Below are positions 61,159 through 64,000 of a stretch of 64,000 nt of DNA, one piece after another. The stretch is from Polyodon spathula (taxonomy: Eukaryota > Chordata > Actinopteri > Acipenseriformes > Polyodontidae). Below the pieces are notes generated by a model. It made no database searches. It saw only the letters and a list, made by a program, of their open reading frames with translations, and was not told where the DNA came from. Within the stretch, counting starts at the first letter, position 1; the number at the start of each line of letters is the position of its first letter. A program made the position numbers and the translations under genes. Location: positions 1,217,376-1,281,375 of the forward strand of contig NC_054571.1 in assembly GCF_017654505.1 (NCBI RefSeq). Direction: 5' to 3'.

Positions 61159-62849
61159 AAGTTATGGAAGAACGCAATTCCAGAAGCAACTCTTAGCAAC
61201 ACTTTGTAAGCGATCAGAACCTCGCTCTGTGGACGGCAAGTGTCCCGGAGCGAAGAGCAACGCAGGGGTTAATTCCGCCGCAGCGATAGAAAGCAGTTAA
61301 TGCTGGTTAGTGTTTGTGAAGTTTACAATTGCCCCCCCCCCATTGTAACCCCCTGTGTGACACCCACTGACACTGCTTGCTGACAAAGAGCTGCTTTTGG
61401 GTCGTCTGCTCTGAACTGCCCTCATGGTCCTGGGGGTGTAGCTATTAAAATGTTTTTAAAACAATGGCTCTCTCTGTCTCTCCCTTTCCGACACCCACAT
61501 ACTGGATTCTCGATACATGACTGAATATCCAGCCCATCCTGATGCTATGGACACAGACTTGCAAAAGAATGCCCATCGGAGAATGTTCCTCTGTTCCAGC
61601 TGCCAGTCACAGATGTCTGCAACACAGGCTAGATCCAGCCAAAGCCTCTTTATAGAAGCAAGATCTTTGACTCATCAAAGTGTCCGACTCACACGTGTCG
61701 CAACTCTGCAGATGTGAAATCACTCCCTACAGATCAGTTTAAGTGTTTGATGAGAGGCCGCGATGCTCTGCAGGTGGGGTCCGCTGAAAGGGCAGGGCAT
61801 AGATAAACAAGGCAGGGTGGAGTTAATCCACTTCCATTTACAAGCGAGCTTCAGCTAATTCGAGTAGAAAACGAAATCTGAAAAACTTTGCAAAGTTTGC
61901 AAGAAAATTGCTATCTGGGGTTCATTTGTAAATTAAAAGGTAACAGACCTTACAACTAAGGAAGAGGATTAGTATTTTTTTCCTAGAGCTAATACACTGA
62001 TCTTAATTTACAGAAGCTCCCATATATGCTCCAAGTTCTCATTTGCTTGTTGGTTATGTCTTGTTGTTGGTGTCGGTAGCTGCATGCCCACCTTTGCCTG
62101 GTAAAAATCCACAGGTTTAAACAAAACCAGTTGTAAAAAAAAGAAAAGGAGAAATATAGCATAGGCATTCATCATTACAGTAAACTTTTGTCATTCAATT
62201 CATGGAACATAAAAGCGTTTTTTATTGTACATGATAAAGTTGCAATATTTTACAATACCATTCAAGCTGTAGAATTTTGCCTTGTGCACAAGGATGTTTT
62301 TTGAGGCATAAACCAGTCATCAAAGAGCACGTCGTTTTACTAACGAGAGTTAAGAAATCCACACGCATAATAAGTTAGAATTATTTCAGAAATTTCTAAT
62401 TCCAATTGCAGCAAGGCGGGAACGCAAGTAAAGGGATATCATTTCACGTCATATTTACTGCTCTCTCACTTTGAATTTAGCTACCATCAAAATAAACAAA
62501 ACAAATAGATTTACATTCATTAATTAAATCGTCAAAACTTGGCTGTGTGATTAAGCTGCCAATGCGACAAACAGACTTGACATTAAACAGCAGCTCTTGC
62601 TAATAAAATGTTTTAAAAAAAATGTTCTCTGTGAAGCAATAAACTTGCTTTCAGATCAACAGCAGCTTCAAACTAGGTTTCAGCCGATTGTCTGAGGCCT
62701 TAAAGGCATAAGCATTCCACCACACAGTGAACTTCAGTGAGAGTTGCCCTTAAAATGCCAGAAATCAAATCAATCACAACAATGCTATATCTCCTCTTTA
62801 CACGTCCCTTAAAAATTGTTATCATAGCAAATTTGCACTGCAAATTTTG

Positions 62850-63235
62850 CATATTTCCCATGCTTTATACTGTGGTTATAATATGCATTTACTGTAGTTT
62901 TTTTAAATATGCTTTACATTACTTCTCTGGTTTTTACAGACCTTGCCTATTTTAAATATTTTCACTATGATTTATTACACTTTGCTGTGCTTTTAATATT
63001 ATTTGTTTATTTAGCAGACACCTTTATCCGAGGCGACTTACAGAGAGCAGGGTGTGTGAACGATGCATCAGCTGCAGAGTCACTTACAACAACGTCTCAC
63101 CCCGAAAGACGGAGCACAAGGAGGTGAAGTGACTTGCTCGCGGCCACACAGTGAGTCAGTGAGCGTGCCTGGATTTGAACCCTTTAACCGTGGGACCACA
63201 TAGCCTAATATGGTCAGTTTTTATAAGGGAAACAT
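62850..63235 (+). repeat. ATGCTTTAC-type repeat split by a SINE
   Basis: ttacactttgctgtgctttt is at 62972-62995 and its continuation tttttataaggg at 63218, separated by a CORE-SINE. Confidence 0.75.
63000..63207 (-). mobile_element. CORE-SINE, tail type A, nested
   Basis: Minus strand head ctatgtggtcccacggtta, box B-like gttcaaatcc, core gagcaagtcacttcacctcc, tail cggataaaggtgtctgctaa. taatat at both ends looks like a target duplication. Confidence 0.8.
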
Positions 63236-63708
63236 TGAAAACATTTTTAAAGTCTCTGTTTATTGCTGATCCTTCGAGAGTGGGATAAATTCAGTAGTTC
63301 AACAAACTAAGTGCTCTATTTCAACAGTTACTGTACATAGCTGTGTTTGTCAGAAAAGCAGAGAAAAAAAACCCAGCCAGTGAATGATAAGTTCTCTAAC
63401 TGTAATTGGAGATAGCTAGGGGAAAACGGTATGCATGTATGGAAAATACACCCCCCCACACAACAGCAAAGCAGATCTGTTATACCTCAAGGTACGTTTT
63501 TTGTGAGAAATGAAAAGCATGCCATTGAAAGCCACAAAAGTAATAAGAAACAATATCCAAGCCTTTTAATCAGCCTTCTGAGTTGTGTCTCTTCGTCGAT
63601 TTCAGTGATGCACCCCGGAGTGATAATCTTTTATAAATGGGATCTTTTGTTCTGTAGTGCTTTTCTACTGTGATTATCAGGATACCAGATTACTGCAGTA
63701 AAACAGCC

Positions 63709-64000
63709 TACAGCTATGGACAACTGTTCTGCATCACCTAGAACTGGAGGACTGAGCCATAATAAAACAAAACATAATTCTGATCTTTTATTTCGCATTG
63801 TGTAATCAAAGAAACTACAAAATCTCAAAAGTCTACCGGAAGCCGTAATAGTGGTACAGTGTTTTATGTTAGATTTTGAAATGTTACATTTTTAAATTGT
63901 TGTCACTTTTTCATATATGGAAAACTAGAAAGTGGTGTGTAATTCAATATGTTAACTTGACATTATTCAGCAGGTTTCATTCCACTTTATGTATTAAGCC
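63709..64000 (-). mobile_element. Tc1-type MITE, copy 14, cut by window end
   Basis: Begins acagctatggacaactgttc; internal gtgtaatcaaagaaactaca and tattcagcaggtttcattcc are clear. Confidence 0.85.

Overview
This window is vertebrate nuclear DNA, most likely from a ray-finned fish. The base is intron-rich, dispersed repeats and long microsatellites are dense, and no bacterial or viral gene organisation is seen. Tc1-like MITEs, a MIR-type CORE-SINE, L2 and CR1 LINE fragments, and large introns (one of 14.9 kb) would suit a non-teleost lineage such as sturgeon or paddlefish. That placement is inference from repeat flavour and cannot be proven from the sequence alone.

The only gene I can support is a fibrillar procollagen on the minus strand, best matched to the alpha-3 chain of type V collagen (COL5A3/col5a3). 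Fifteen exons were found between 35381 and 468. By homology with COL5A1, COL5A3 and COL11A1 they are exons 2-16. They join in one open frame of 2048 nt (a split first codon plus 682 codons) and every junction has GT/AG sites. In order they encode the laminin-G-like TSPN domain (exons 2-5), a variable region (exons 6-8), the short minor triple helix (exons 9-12), the NC2 hinge (exons 13 to 14) and the start of the main Gly-X-Y helix (exons 14-16). Exon 1 (signal peptide) and the promoter lie beyond 64000 or were not recognised. The rest of the helix and the C-propeptide lie before position 1.

The COL5A3 call rests on a very lysine-rich stretch right after TSPN, on the ILQQTK/LSLK hinge junction, and on GKVGKR at the end of exon 16. 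The most unusual coding feature is exon 6. After the basic tract it carries an in-frame 87-bp (29-residue) minisatellite built from two half-units with the core ATxLP.

From 35382 to 64000 is putative intron 1 or upstream sequence, with no gene I can defend. It holds Tc1-type MITEs, foldback MITEs, a candidate solo LTR (about 40018-40732), a piggyBac-like MITE, an 80-bp minisatellite, CORE-SINE copies and several very long microsatellites and poly-C tracts. The introns are similarly filled: 14 copies of one Tc1-type MITE family occur across the window. Nested insertions (SINE into MITE, SINE into another repeat) give a relative chronology.
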